From CAYRGC01 sp964423795 (GTDB taxonomy: Bacteria; Patescibacteriota; Gracilibacteria; Peribacterales; Peribacteraceae), in assembly GCA_964423795.1 (NCBI GenBank), contig CAYRGC010000003.1, positions 1 to 64,000 of the forward strand: a stretch of 64,000 nucleotides of DNA, given 5' to 3'. The translations under genes and the position numbers were made by a program. Positions 7,152 through 15,184 of the stretch are shown here, piece after piece (position 1 is the stretch's first letter; each line of letters begins with the position of its first letter). The notes below the pieces were generated by a model. The model did not search any database. It was not told the DNA's origin and saw nothing but the letters and a program-made list of their open reading frames with translations.

Positions 7152-7550
7152 ATGTCCACTCTTCAGCGTCTGTCGTACAAGACGTGGTTCGCCCTTACCG
7201 CGGGCTTCGTCCCGGTAAGCAAGGCCCTTGCTCAGGGCGACTTCGGCGGTCCCATCCCCGACGTCCCCGGCACGCCCGCCGCGTACAGTGAGACGGATAT
7301 CCGCAACGTCATCTTGAACGCCCTCGTGTTCGTCTTGAACTTCCTGGCGCTCGCCGCGGTGATCTTCATCATCATCGCCGGTATCCGCCTCATCGTCTCC
7401 CAGGGCAGCGACGACGCGAAGGACAAGGCCAAGAAGACGATCATCGCCGTCATCGTCGGTCTCCTCGTGGTGCTCTTCGCCCGCGTCATCGTCGGCTTCT
7501 TCACTCAGACGGTCCCGAGCACCTTCACGATGGTGCCGACCCTGATCTGA
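7152..7550 (+). CDS. TrbC/VirB2-type pilin-like membrane protein
   Basis: A 132-residue protein: signal peptide of about 27 residues ending ALAQ, a short Pro-rich periplasmic stretch, then two membrane helices. The first has the Patescibacteria pilin-like pattern ending IIIAGIRLIVSQGSDD; the second begins KKTIIAVIVGLLVV. The small cytoplasmic loop DDAKDKAKK is typical of TrbC/VirB2-like subunits. Related genes are at 51817-53173, and a VirB4-like ATPase is at 45001. A strong hairpin terminator follows. Confidence 0.85.
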   Translation: MSTLQRLSYKTWFALTAGFVPVSKALAQGDFGGPIPDVPGTPAAYSETDIRNVILNALVFVLNFLALAAVIFIIIAGIRLIVSQGSDDAKDKAKKTIIAVIVGLLVVLFARVIVGFFTQTVPSTFTMVPTLI

Positions 7551-7572
7551 CGGTCTCCACGCAGCTCTCAAA

Positions 7573-7602
7573 AAAAAGCGTGTCCTCCGGGGCGCGCTTT
7601 TT
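7573..7602 (+). terminator. Rho-independent terminator of the pilin-like gene
   Basis: AAAAAGCGTG, loop, then CGCGCTTTTT; with A- and T-runs it can work both ways. Confidence 0.75.
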
Positions 7603-7604
7603 AG

Positions 7605-7691
7605 AGGTTTCAAAGGGTACAAAGGTCGCAAAAGGGACAAAGGGGGCCCCTTTGAAACCCTTAAAACCTTTGTCCCATTTGAAACCCTCCG
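7605..7691. repeat. Head-to-head nonamer arrays
   Basis: Exact 9-mers AGGTTTCAA, AGGGTACAA, AGGTCGCAA, AAGGGACAA face CCCTTTGAA, ACCCTTAAA, ACCTTTGTC, CCATTTGAA across a GGGGGCCCC centre. They sit between two convergent genes and are the same family as 3597-3691. Confidence 0.9.
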
Positions 7692-7694
7692 TCC

Positions 7695-8243
7695 TCACGC
7701 CGCCTCGGGCTCCGTCACCGGGGGCAGCATGGTCGCGGGCGTCGGAAGCGCGCCGGCCTTCTCCTTCACGTCGGCTTTGGTGTCGCGGATGACAATGGCA
7801 TCCTCGCGCACTTCCGCGATGTGGCTCGCGGGCACGGGCACGCCCCACGTCCAAAGCGATTTCGGAAAAAGCCACTCGAGGAGGAAGTGCGTGGTGTCGA
7901 ACTGCACGTCGCGGCACTTGCCCATGGGCTTGCCGCCGACGGTCACGATCCGCTGGCCGAGGATCGGGCGCGGCGCCGCGAAGAGCGGCTCCAGCCGAAC
8001 CACGTCCGCCGGATCGCACAGCACGTCGGCCGAGGACACGACGACCCGAAGCGACCAGCGCAGGATGTCCATGGTCGGCAGGAAAAGCATGGATCCGCCG
8101 AAGAATCCCCCTCTGCCCACGAAAAACCCCTCGATCCTGCCCGTATCGGGATGGATGACGATATGCGCGATATGGCCCAGCGGCAGGTGCGACCCCTCTT
8201 CGCAGACGGGCAGGCCGAGAGCCGTGGAGAAACGGACGTGCAT
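7695..8243 (-). CDS. PRC-barrel domain protein (two barrels)
   Basis: A 182-residue protein with two PRC-barrel-like beta domains. The first has LPVCEEGSHLPLGHIAHIVIHPDTGRIEGF as its signature region (residues 11-41, G-x-IxxIxxHPDTGRIxGF). The second begins near 95 with LGQRIVTVGGKPMGKCRDVQFD. A Pro/Ala-rich tail follows. PRC barrels occur in RimM and in photosynthetic and RNA-binding proteins; the specific role here is unknown. Transcribed divergently from prs with overlapping -10 boxes. Confidence 0.8.
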   Translation of the reverse strand: MHVRFSTALGLPVCEEGSHLPLGHIAHIVIHPDTGRIEGFFVGRGGFFGGSMLFLPTMDILRWSLRVVVSSADVLCDPADVVRLEPLFAAPRPILGQRIVTVGGKPMGKCRDVQFDTTHFLLEWLFPKSLWTWGVPVPASHIAEVREDAIVIRDTKADVKEKAGALPTPATMLPPVTEPEAA

Positions 8244-8247
8244 CTGC

Positions 8248-8253
8248 TAGAAT
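8248..8253 (+). promoter_or_regulatory. Extended -10 of prs
   Basis: TGCTAGAAT, 21 nt before ATG 8275; overlaps by 2 nt the divergent -10 at 8252-8257, so the two promoters may compete. Confidence 0.5.
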
Positions 8254-8257
8254 GATA
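8252..8257 (-). promoter_or_regulatory. -10 box of the PRC-barrel gene
   Basis: TATCAT on the minus strand, 8 nt before ATG 8243. Confidence 0.5.
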
Positions 8258-8274
8258 GCGATCTTCCCACACGC

Positions 8275-9201
8275 ATGCTCCTCTTCAGTGGATCCTCCCA
8301 TCCGGCTCTCGCGGCGGCCATCGCCAAGGAGCTCGGCGTGGAGCTGGGCGCCGTGACGCGCAAGCGCTTCTCCGGCGGCGAGATCTACGTTCGGTACGAG
8401 GAGACGCTCCGCGGCAAGGACGTGTACCTGATCCAGACCGGCTCCCGGAATCCCAACGAGGACCTGATGGAGCTCTTCTTCCTGTGCCAGGCGGCGAAAC
8501 TGAGCTTCGCCCGATCCATCCACGTCGTGATCCCCCACTTCCCGTACGCGCGCCAGGATCGCGTGGCCCAGCCGCGCGAGCCCATTTCCGCCAAGCTGAT
8601 CGCGCAGCTCCTGGAAAAGGCGGGTGCCGACCACGTGATCACGCTCGACCTGCATTCCGACCAGATCCAGGGATTCTTCTCGATCCCGGTCGATGTCCTC
8701 GACGCGCGCCTGCTCTTCGCCCGCGAGTTCAAGCGCAAGAACCTCAAAGACCCCGTCGTGGTCGCTCCGGACGCGGGGGGCGCCAAGCGCGCGAAGAAGT
8801 TCGCCGACCTCATGGGCGCGGAACTCGCCCTCATGCACAAGAGCCGCCCCGAGCACCACAAGGCGGAGATCCTGGAAGTCGTCGGCGACATCGACGGACG
8901 CACCTGCATCATCCTCGACGACATGATCGATACCGGAAGCACGATGGTTCCGGCGAAGGAGGCGCTGCTCAAAAAGAAGGCCAACGCCGATCTCTACGCG
9001 GCGGTCACGCATCCCCTCTTCTCGGGAAAGGCCCATGAGAACCTCAAGAAGGCCGCCTTCAAGGAAGTCGTCGTGACGGACAGCATTCCCGTCGATCCCG
9101 CGGCGTTCCCGGGCCTCCAGGTGGTCTCCATCGCCCCGCTTTTGGCACAAGTCATCCGCAACGTGCAATCCGGACAGAGTGTGACGGATATGTATAAATA
9201 A
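8275..9201 (+). CDS. prs: Ribose-phosphate pyrophosphokinase
   Basis: It makes PRPP from ribose 5-phosphate and ATP for nucleotide synthesis. The flexible ATP loop region is PYARQDRV, the metal/ribose part is DLHSDQIQGFF, the catalytic Lys/Arg region is VVAPDAGGAKRA, and the PRPP loop is IILDDMIDTGST. The protein is 308 residues, normal for class I Prs. The expected N-terminal FSGSSHPALA start is present. A single-gene transcript is likely, with a weak hairpin after it (9241-9258). Confidence 0.96.
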   Translation: MLLFSGSSHPALAAAIAKELGVELGAVTRKRFSGGEIYVRYEETLRGKDVYLIQTGSRNPNEDLMELFFLCQAAKLSFARSIHVVIPHFPYARQDRVAQPREPISAKLIAQLLEKAGADHVITLDLHSDQIQGFFSIPVDVLDARLLFAREFKRKNLKDPVVVAPDAGGAKRAKKFADLMGAELALMHKSRPEHHKAEILEVVGDIDGRTCIILDDMIDTGSTMVPAKEALLKKKANADLYAAVTHPLFSGKAHENLKKAAFKEVVVTDSIPVDPAAFPGLQVVSIAPLLAQVIRNVQSGQSVTDMYK

Positions 9202-9240
9202 ACTATATTTTAAGATATTTGACAATTTTCGGATCCCTCT

Positions 9241-9258
9241 GGAGAGAGTAGGCTCTCC
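9241..9258 (+). terminator. Possible terminator after prs
   Basis: GGAGAG-AGTAGG-CTCTCC hairpin followed, 8 nt later, by six T. Confidence 0.45.
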
Positions 9259-9286
9259 GGGTCGTATTTTTTCGCCCCCTTTTTCT

Positions 9287-9652
9287 ATGAAGAAATTCGT
9301 TGCCGTCGCCGCCGCGTGCACGGTCGCCCTCACCCTCTCCACGACGTCGTTCGCCCGCATGCCCGAGAACGTCATGCAGAACCACATGGAGAAGAAGATG
9401 GAAAAGATCGAGAAGAAGATCCAGAAGTTCACGGCCCGTTCCATCAAGCTGAAGGAGCGCGCCCGCCAGCAGGAGACCCGCGTCAAGGAGTGGGAGAAGA
9501 AGATGATGGAGATGAAGAAGAGCTCCTCGTCCTCCGTCTCCTCCGCCGCGGTGAGCTCCGCCGCCGTGTCGTCCGCCGCCACGAGCAGCGCCGCGACGTC
9601 CTCCGCCGCCACGTCGTCCGCCGCGACCTCCTCGGCCGCGAGCTCGAAATAA
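9287..9652 (+). CDS. Small secreted coiled-coil protein with Ser/Ala repeat tail
   Basis: A 121-residue exported protein of unknown function. A signal peptide (1-23, cleavage after SFA) is followed by a Lys/Glu/Met-rich amphipathic helix (about 28-85; MEKKMEKIEKK) that should form a charged coiled coil. The tail is a repetitive Ser/Ser/Ala/Ala(Val or Thr) tract to the end. Similar Ser/Ala tracts occur as linkers in other exported proteins of this window. It is followed by a strong bidirectional terminator. Confidence 0.8.
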   Translation: MKKFVAVAAACTVALTLSTTSFARMPENVMQNHMEKKMEKIEKKIQKFTARSIKLKERARQQETRVKEWEKKMMEMKKSSSSSVSSAAVSSAAVSSAATSSAATSSAATSSAATSSAASSK

Positions 9653-9672
9653 TCAGGACTTCCTACGTACTC

Positions 9673-9698
9673 AAAAAGGCGCCCTCGGGCGCCTTTTT
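9673..9698. terminator. Strong bidirectional terminator
   Basis: AAAAAGGCGCCC-TC-GGGCGCCTTTTT: 12-bp perfect hairpin with A and T runs. Confidence 0.9.
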
Positions 9699-9726
9699 CG
9701 TAGCTATAGAGTAAAGGCCGTTTAGG

Positions 9727-9822
9727 GTCATTCGACCTGATGAGCGCACAAGCAAAAAATAGCTCGAGTCCGCCTAGGCGGACGAGAACCATGAGCGAGC
9801 CGCCGTAGCGGCGAGTCGAATG
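9727..9822. repeat. Compound REP-like element next to tRNA-Ile
   Basis: About 95 bp bounded by inverted ends GTCATTCGAC and GTCGAATGG. Inside are the perfect palindrome GTCCGCCTAGGCGGAC (9768-9783) and CCGCCGTAGCGG. Its right end abuts the truncated tRNA-Ile copy. Confidence 0.7.
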
Positions 9823-9878
9823 GTGGGCGATGATGGATTTGAACCATCGACCTCGACAGTATCAATGTCAGTCGCTGA
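9820..9878 (-). repeat. Truncated tRNA-Ile copy (3' half)
   Basis: 39 nt (9820-9858) identical to 9899-9937: CCA, acceptor 3' strand, T arm and variable region. Similarity continues with a few changes through an anticodon arm (GACA-TTGATAC-TGTC, anticodon GAT). The D arm and 5' acceptor are missing, so it is not a functional tRNA. The offset is 79 bp. Confidence 0.85.
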
Positions 9879-9899
9879 AACCCACGATGAAAAACGAGA

Positions 9900-9975
9900 T
9901 GGTGGGCGATGATGGATTTGAACCATCGACCTCGACATTATCAGTGTCGCGCTCTAACCCCTGAGCTAATCGCCC
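9900..9975 (-). tRNA. tRNA-Ile(GAT), CCA encoded
   Basis: GGGCGAT/ATCGCCC acceptor, D stem GCTC/GAGC, anticodon stem CGACA/TGTCG with loop CTGATAA (anticodon GAT), T loop TTCAAAT, genomic CCA. Confidence 0.95.
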
Positions 9976-10110
9976 GATGGTGGAGAATGATCCGTCGACG
10001 GACTCCTGAAGGCACCCGAAACGGTCTTTCCGGTGCCGCCAGAGGGTACCGTGGGCTTGGCTCAGCGGCAAGGTGCATTCGCGTCGTAGAGGGCCCTTCC
10101 CCTCCTCCCG

Positions 10111-11811
10111 TCATTTCGTCGCCCACGTCAGGAAGTCCCCGAGCGTCATCCCGAAGAGCTGCTCGGCGCCGTCGCGGGTGATGCTCGTGAGGGTCTTGGC
10201 GCTGGGCTGGTACTCGAAACCGTAGAAGTGATCGCCGGAGGGACCGGAAAACACCACCTGGCTCACGGCCACGTGGTCGGCGCCCACGGCCTCGATCTTC
10301 GTCTGGACCGTGAGGAGCGCGCCCGCGGCGACGAGTTCTTCCTGTACTGCCTCGGAGAGCGTCTTGGCGTCCTCGGACGAAAGGGATCCGGACGCCGGAG
10401 CGGGGGCGCCCCGGCCGAAGGCCTTCAGGACATCTTCCAGATCGGAACCGTCCGCAGACGAGGACTGTGCGGAAGCGACGGACGCCTCGGAGGACGAGGA
10501 GGAGGAAGCGGCATCGCCCGCGGCGGCCTCGAGCTGGGCCGGAACCGTGGCGGCGCTCCACGAGGCGAGGAGCAGTCGCTCGTCATCGGTCAGGAGGCCC
10601 TCCGACGACGAGAACGCCGAGGAAAGGGCATCCAGGAGACGGCTCAGGCGGTCCGGATAACCGAGGCGGCTCGATTGGGCCACGAAGCGGTTCACGGCCG
10701 GGAATACGTCCCGAACGACCGCGGTGGGATCCTCGGCGGCCTGGAGCTGGGCCTGGAGGGCGTCGCCCCAGTGGCGCACCACGGGCTCCGCGGCGGCCTC
10801 CGGAAGGCTGTCTGAGAGCGGGAAGAGCAAGACGCGCAGGAGCGCTGTGTCGCCGCCGTCTTCGGCGCGCACGGGCGAAGCCCAGGCGACGGACCGAAGC
10901 GCGGGATGCAGCGCGGACAGCAACTGGAGATCCGGATCGGACACGAACGGATAGAGCTCGTCGAGCAGCGCCGGGCGGTCGGCGGCGGCGCGCAGCGCGC
11001 CGGGGAGCCGACGGGCGGTCTCCGGCGAGGAAAGCAGGTACTGGCTCACGGCATCGTCGGAGACGAAGGCCTTGAGTCCGGCGGCGTCGTTTTCCGCCAG
11101 GAGCTGATCGATGCGGTCGAAGGCGAGGGTGAGATCGCTCGTCTGCAGGCGGCGCGCGGCGGCGGGCAGGCGAAGGAATCCGAGAAGATCCGTGCCGGCG
11201 GAGAGCACGCGGTCCGTGACGGTCGTCCCCTGCTCCGCCTCGTTGCCCGCGGAGAGCGTCTGAAGATCCTGGAGCTGGTCACGGAGGAAATCGCCGTCGA
11301 TCGGGCCCACCGCGTCCGCGAGCGTGAGCGTGCGGGCATGATCGGGGGTCGCGGGCAGATCCGTCAGCTTCCAGGTGGCCTGGCCCCCCTGGGGCACGAA
11401 GGCCACGAATCCCTGGTGACGGAGGAGGACGGGGGTCGAGAGCGCGGCGACCGTCACCGTGGACTCGCTGCGGTGCACGTACATCCCGCCGCGAAGGCCG
11501 AGCAGGGCGGCATCGCCGGTCTTGAGCCACACGATCCCGCGGGACGCGACGAGCGCGCCTCCGCCGAGGAGTTCCGCGCGGCCGTCCTTCACGTCCAGGG
11601 AGCCTTCGGCGGACAGACGGCCGAAGGTGCCGTCCTCAAGCGTGAACTGCTGGTCGCGACCCGTCATGCCGATCACGCGATCCGATACCGTGGCGGTGAA
11701 GACCGCGGACGCGACCGTGCCCGAGGTCGTGGCGACGATGCCAAAAAGCGCGAGGGTAAAGAGCGGTCCCGCGACAATATGCCTGTGGATCTTGTGGATG
11801 TTGGTGTTCAT
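10111..11811 (-). CDS. Membrane-anchored FecR-like surface protein
   Basis: A 566-residue exported protein. An N-terminal hydrophobic segment (about 14-36) works as signal or anchor. Residues 40-150 form a beta-rich part with GRLSAEGSLDVKDGRAELL and VTVAALSTPVLL that resembles FecR-type domains, though only by pattern. A long helical region follows, then a Ser-rich linker (DAASSSSSSEAS) and a C-terminal alpha/beta domain ending GDFLTWATK. Function unknown; surface sensing is a guess. ATG 11811 is preferred over GTG 11823, which touches the TATCGT box. Divergent from ruvC. Confidence 0.7.
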   Translation of the reverse strand: MNTNIHKIHRHIVAGPLFTLALFGIVATTSGTVASAVFTATVSDRVIGMTGRDQQFTLEDGTFGRLSAEGSLDVKDGRAELLGGGALVASRGIVWLKTGDAALLGLRGGMYVHRSESTVTVAALSTPVLLRHQGFVAFVPQGGQATWKLTDLPATPDHARTLTLADAVGPIDGDFLRDQLQDLQTLSAGNEAEQGTTVTDRVLSAGTDLLGFLRLPAAARRLQTSDLTLAFDRIDQLLAENDAAGLKAFVSDDAVSQYLLSSPETARRLPGALRAAADRPALLDELYPFVSDPDLQLLSALHPALRSVAWASPVRAEDGGDTALLRVLLFPLSDSLPEAAAEPVVRHWGDALQAQLQAAEDPTAVVRDVFPAVNRFVAQSSRLGYPDRLSRLLDALSSAFSSSEGLLTDDERLLLASWSAATVPAQLEAAAGDAASSSSSSEASVASAQSSSADGSDLEDVLKAFGRGAPAPASGSLSSEDAKTLSEAVQEELVAAGALLTVQTKIEAVGADHVAVSQVVFSGPSGDHFYGFEYQPSAKTLTSITRDGAEQLFGMTLGDFLTWATK

Positions 11812-11821
11812 ATTTCTTATC

Positions 11822-11827
11822 ACGATA
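11822..11827 (-). promoter_or_regulatory. -10 box of the FecR-like gene
   Basis: TGCTATCGT (extended -10), 10 nt before ATG 11811. Confidence 0.45.
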
Positions 11828-11874
11828 GCACAATCGACCCCTCGGGCAACGCCGGGTTCCTTGCCAGAATCGCG

Positions 11875-11880
11875 GATTCT
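11875..11880 (+). promoter_or_regulatory. -10 box of ruvC
   Basis: GATTCT, 6 nt before ATG 11887; the usual spacing here, which favours this ATG over the one at 11884. Confidence 0.35.
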
Positions 11881-11886
11881 GTGATG

Positions 11887-12405
11887 ATGAACTCCGTGCG
11901 CTTCCTGGGTATCGATCCCGGCTACGGAACCACGGGCTTAGGCCTCGTCGAAAGCGTGAATACGAGGAATCTTCGCGCCATCGAGTGGTTGACCATCTCC
12001 ACCGCGAGCTCGCAACCCTTCCCTGAGCGCCTGAAAGAAATTCATGATGATCTCAAAACTTTCATAGAAGAAGTCAAACCCGATGTGGCCGTGATCGAAC
12101 GGGTGTTTTTCGCGAAGAACGAGACGACGGCGCTGGACGTGGCCCACGCCCGCGGCGTGATCCTGCTCTGCTTGCAAGAGGCCCGTCTCCCGATCGTCGA
12201 AGTGGGTCCGATGCAGATGAAACTCGCGATCACCGGCGACGGAGGAGCCGACAAGCGCCAGGTGCAAGACATGCTCGTGCGCCTGTTGCGACTCGGCGAA
12301 ATCCCCCGTCCCGACGACGCGGCGGACGCGCTCGCGATGGCGGTCTACGGAGCGCTGACGTATAGGGAAGATCTTGTTGCACAGAGGAGAGAGGAAAAAG
12401 CTTGA
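11887..12405 (+). CDS. ruvC: Holliday junction resolvase RuvC
   Basis: A 172-residue RNase H-fold endonuclease that cuts Holliday junctions. The four acidic catalytic residues are visible: Asp10 in FLGIDPG, Glu71 in VAVIERVFF, and Asp144 and Asp147 in PDDAADALAMA. The junction-binding QMKLAITGDGGADKRQVQ block is also standard. Its last codons (RREEKA) are written in the inverted repeat 12390-12446 that separates it from the convergent gene. recF follows nearby on the opposite strand; no ruvA or ruvB is in the window. Confidence 0.95.
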   Translation: MNSVRFLGIDPGYGTTGLGLVESVNTRNLRAIEWLTISTASSQPFPERLKEIHDDLKTFIEEVKPDVAVIERVFFAKNETTALDVAHARGVILLCLQEARLPIVEVGPMQMKLAITGDGGADKRQVQDMLVRLLRLGEIPRPDDAADALAMAVYGALTYREDLVAQRREEKA

Positions 12406-12446
12406 AGAGCGTAGAACGCTTTCGAGCTTCCCAAGCTCTTTCCTCT
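12390..12446. terminator. Long inverted repeat spanning the ruvC 3' end
   Basis: AGAGGAAAAAGCTTG pairs with CAAGCTCTTTCCTCT, with an inner AGCGT/ACGCT pair. It lies between two convergent genes and likely terminates both. Confidence 0.6.
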
Positions 12447-12453
12447 TTCCTTC

Positions 12454-13050
12454 TCAAAGATGTTCCTGAGCCTCACCCGCGATATCCCTCTTTCCACGGG
12501 GCTTCGCCACGAACGGCTTCAGCGTGCTCAGATCCCCTTTCCGGACGCAGCTGTCGATCTTGTCCAAGTAGTGCTTGAGGTCTTCGGCGTAGCGGAGCGA
12601 CGGGAAACGGACCTCCTTGTTGGCGTCCGCGGTGCCGTAACGGATGAGAAGCGGCCGCGCGAAGAAAAGCACGTCGAGGAAGCGGCGATGCCCCACGTGG
12701 CTCTCCTGGTACTGGGACCACTTGATGGTGTGCAGCGGCGGATGGAAAAGCGGACCGGGCTCGGGAACGAGGAGGCGCTCCGTCGTCACGCGAAGGCGGG
12801 TATGCGACCACAGGCGCACGCGCTGGACGAGCACGAGAGCGACGCCGATGACGAGCAAAGCGACCCCGAGCGGAAGGCCGAAACTCCACCCCGCGGCGAG
12901 CGCGGTCATCGCCCCGGCCATGCCGATCACGGCGCCGAAGCAAAGCCCCTCGATCAGCCCGCGCAGGAGATCCTGCAGCAGACCGGCGCCGCTGGCGCGC
13001 ACGCTGCAGAGAAGCGTCTCGTTGTCGTGGAGATAGGCGCGCTGGTCCAT
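12454..13050 (-). CDS. Membrane protein with bPH2-like C-terminal domain
   Basis: A 198-residue protein. Two adjacent membrane helices (about 28-50 and 54-76) are followed by a beta-rich domain starting LRVTTERLLV, the pattern of bacterial PH (bPH2, YdbS-like) domains. The motif HTIKWSQYQESHVGHRRFLDVLFF fits the second half (key residues W, Q, E, and the hydrophobic end). Function unknown, possibly membrane or envelope homeostasis. I use ATG 13050 because TACACT lies 8 nt before it; an earlier ATG at 13098 lacks support. Confidence 0.75.
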   Translation of the reverse strand: MDQRAYLHDNETLLCSVRASGAGLLQDLLRGLIEGLCFGAVIGMAGAMTALAAGWSFGLPLGVALLVIGVALVLVQRVRLWSHTRLRVTTERLLVPEPGPLFHPPLHTIKWSQYQESHVGHRRFLDVLFFARPLLIRYGTADANKEVRFPSLRYAEDLKHYLDKIDSCVRKGDLSTLKPFVAKPRGKRDIAGEAQEHL

Positions 13051-13058
13051 CGCGTCGG

Positions 13059-13064
13059 AGTGTA
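13059..13064 (-). promoter_or_regulatory. -10 box of the bPH2-like gene
   Basis: TACACT, 8 nt before ATG 13050. Confidence 0.5.
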
Positions 13065-13154
13065 CGCCGACGGAGGGAGTGGAAGAAGCAAGAAACAATC
13101 AGCAAGAAACCATTGATACGCAGAAGGAAGGGTCCAAGCACTTCTGTTTTCCGA

Positions 13155-14258
13155 TCATTTCTTTGTCTCTTGCTGATTCGTGATTCCGTCGGCGATCGTC
13201 CAGAACCGTGCATCCGGCGTTTCGGGCGGCGACTCGATGGCTGCCAGGAAGACTTGGTGCTCCGGAAACGCCTGCATGACGCGGTCGCGGTGCGCCTGGT
13301 CGAGCTCGGAGAAAATATCGTCCAAGAGAATGATGGGCTTCTCGCCCCGTCGCAGTTCCAAAAACGAGGCTTCGAGGAAGAGCAGCGCCAGGACAACCGC
13401 CCGCTGCTGTCCGCGCGAGGAGGAACGTTCCAAGGGACGCCCGTCCGCGACCACGCCCCAATCGTCGCGATGGGGGCCGACCGTCGTGGACTGGAGCTGC
13501 ACGTCGCGCTCGAGAACGCGGGACAAGGCCTCGAGCATCGATCCCCCGGCGTCGGATTCCCGGACGCTGTCGCGGTAGCGCACGGAAACCTCGCTCCAGC
13601 GCTCGCCGAGGCCGCGCACCTCGTCCCCGAGCGTGAGATTGAAGGTCCCCACGAGCTCCAGTCGCATCGCCGTGACCCTCTCCCCCGCCGCCGCGAGCTG
13701 CTGATCCCACGGCTGCAGATCCTCGCGTTGGGCCATGCCCTGCGCGATCGCGCGGAGGAAGGCGTTGCGCTGTTTTAAGAGCCGTTGATAGAGCAGATGC
13801 GCGCGCATGTACTCCGGCGAGACCTGGCAAAGGATCTGATCGAGGAAGCGGCGGCGTTCCCCGGGAGCGCCCGTGAAGATGCCCATGTCCTGCGGCAGGA
13901 ACACGGCCACCGGCAGCTGCCCCACGAAATCGGCGATGCTGAGACGGACGTCGTTGCGGCGGCAGGCCTTTGCGCGACGCGGTTCCGTCTGGCTTATCAC
14001 CTCGAGGTGGATCTCTTCCCCCGCGTCGGTCCGGGCCGTCGCGAAAACCCGGTAGTAGGCGGTTCCCCACGTCCGCAGGTCATCGTCATCGACACCGAGG
14101 AAGGACTTCGTGAGCGACAGGACGGAGATCGCTTCGAGAAGGTTCGTCTTCCCGCTCCCGTTCTCCCCGAGGAAGAGCTGCAGGTCCTCCGATCCGAACG
14201 CGAGGGACGCGCGCGGATAGTTGCGGTAGTGCTCGAGCTGGAGGGAGAGGAGACGCAC
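13155..14258 (-). CDS. recF: Recombination mediator RecF
   Basis: A 367-residue SMC-like ATPase that loads RecA at gaps. Walker A is GENGSGKTNLLEA near 31-43, the Q loop lies around FLPQDMGIF, and the ABC signature appears as SSRGQQRAVVLALLF. Walker B is PIILLDDIFSELD, with the following D-loop region DQAHRDRV. GTG 14258 is used as start because it begins MRLLSLQLEHYRNY, the classic RecF N-terminus. No dnaA, dnaN or gyrB neighbours are present, unlike the common dnaA-dnaN-recF arrangement. Confidence 0.95.
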   Translation of the reverse strand: MRLLSLQLEHYRNYPRASLAFGSEDLQLFLGENGSGKTNLLEAISVLSLTKSFLGVDDDDLRTWGTAYYRVFATARTDAGEEIHLEVISQTEPRRAKACRRNDVRLSIADFVGQLPVAVFLPQDMGIFTGAPGERRRFLDQILCQVSPEYMRAHLLYQRLLKQRNAFLRAIAQGMAQREDLQPWDQQLAAAGERVTAMRLELVGTFNLTLGDEVRGLGERWSEVSVRYRDSVRESDAGGSMLEALSRVLERDVQLQSTTVGPHRDDWGVVADGRPLERSSSRGQQRAVVLALLFLEASFLELRRGEKPIILLDDIFSELDQAHRDRVMQAFPEHQVFLAAIESPPETPDARFWTIADGITNQQETKK

Positions 14259-14368
14259 GACGTGAGGAGTGACTGGTGGCGAGCGATCGGTAGGACTCGG
14301 ATAGTAGCGTACCGCCCGGCCCGGATAGGAAAGAAAGAACTCATCTTGGTGCGCGTACGGGACGACTC

Positions 14369-14374
14369 TATCAT
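14369..14374 (+). promoter_or_regulatory. -10 box for the lipoprotein at 14381
   Basis: TATCAT, 6 nt before the ATG. Confidence 0.5.
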
Positions 14375-14380
14375 CGCGTC

Positions 14381-15181
14381 ATGCGCTCTCCCCTGCTCCG
14401 CTCCGCCCTGGCCTGCCTCCTCACGGTCTCCCTCGCGTCCTGCGCAGCGCGCACGCCCAAGGAAGCCGCCACCGACCCGGGTAATCCGCTCACGGACAAG
14501 CCGGGATCCGTCGTGATCCCTGTGGACCCGAACGAGCTCGCGCCCATGGCGAAGGCCACCGCGATCCCTCTGGAGGACGCACTCTCGCAACGCTTCGCCT
14601 CCAAGAAGCTCGGCATCACCCTGCGCTACCCGGAGACGATCTATTCGGCCGATTGCGATGCGGATATCCCCCTGCAGGCCCGCGAGCTCAAGGACGGCGT
14701 GATCTTCACGACGACCTACGCCCTCGATACAGACTGCAAGACCCGCGTGTCGCCGTCTCCGACCGATGTCGTGGACGAAGCCGTACGGAACGGCGCGTCC
14801 GCGACGGACGGGGACGTTTTCCAGGCGATCGTCGGGGGCTGGGCCATGATCCACGTCCGTCCGGCGAAGACGGAAGCGGATCTCGCGGCGTTCGTCGACG
14901 CCGTCTTCAGCAAGAAATGCGTCATGGGCGAACGCACGGAAAACGGCGAGAACGTGCGGATCTTCGTGCAGGCGCGTCCCGAATTCACGGATGCCCAGAC
15001 GGCCATGATCTGCGGGGATTCGTTCACCTGGAACAAGACGCACGGCATCGCGCTCTATAGCTCGCTTGGCAGCAAGAACGGCGGCCCGGAGATCGTGGGG
15101 CGCAAGAATTTCCTCGGCTCCAACGGCCAGGCGACGTCCGTCTACGATGTCGAGATCATGCGGAGCATCGAGCTCCTGTAA
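14381..15181 (+). CDS. Lipoprotein of unknown function
   Basis: A 266-residue exported lipoprotein. A basic n-region and hydrophobic core end in lipobox SLASC, with the acylated Cys at about 21. The mature part begins with a Pro/Thr/Asp-rich linker. A single alpha/beta domain with LGITLRYPETIYS and, later, GWAMIHVRPAKTEADL follows. Four further Cys may form disulfides. I recognise no family. It overlaps nothing and converges on the Nudix gene with only 3 nt between stops. Confidence 0.75.
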   Translation: MRSPLLRSALACLLTVSLASCAARTPKEAATDPGNPLTDKPGSVVIPVDPNELAPMAKATAIPLEDALSQRFASKKLGITLRYPETIYSADCDADIPLQARELKDGVIFTTTYALDTDCKTRVSPSPTDVVDEAVRNGASATDGDVFQAIVGGWAMIHVRPAKTEADLAAFVDAVFSKKCVMGERTENGENVRIFVQARPEFTDAQTAMICGDSFTWNKTHGIALYSSLGSKNGGPEIVGRKNFLGSNGQATSVYDVEIMRSIELL

Positions 15182-15184
15182 AGC

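Noticed and set aside
7525..9792. Minus-strand ORF of 755 codons across prs and the PRC gene
   Set aside because: It crosses a terminator, nonamer arrays and two real genes on both strands; composition is shadow-like.
9820..9900. Second functional tRNA-Ile
   Set aside because: The anticodon arm and 3' half are present but no D arm or 5' acceptor strand can be found.
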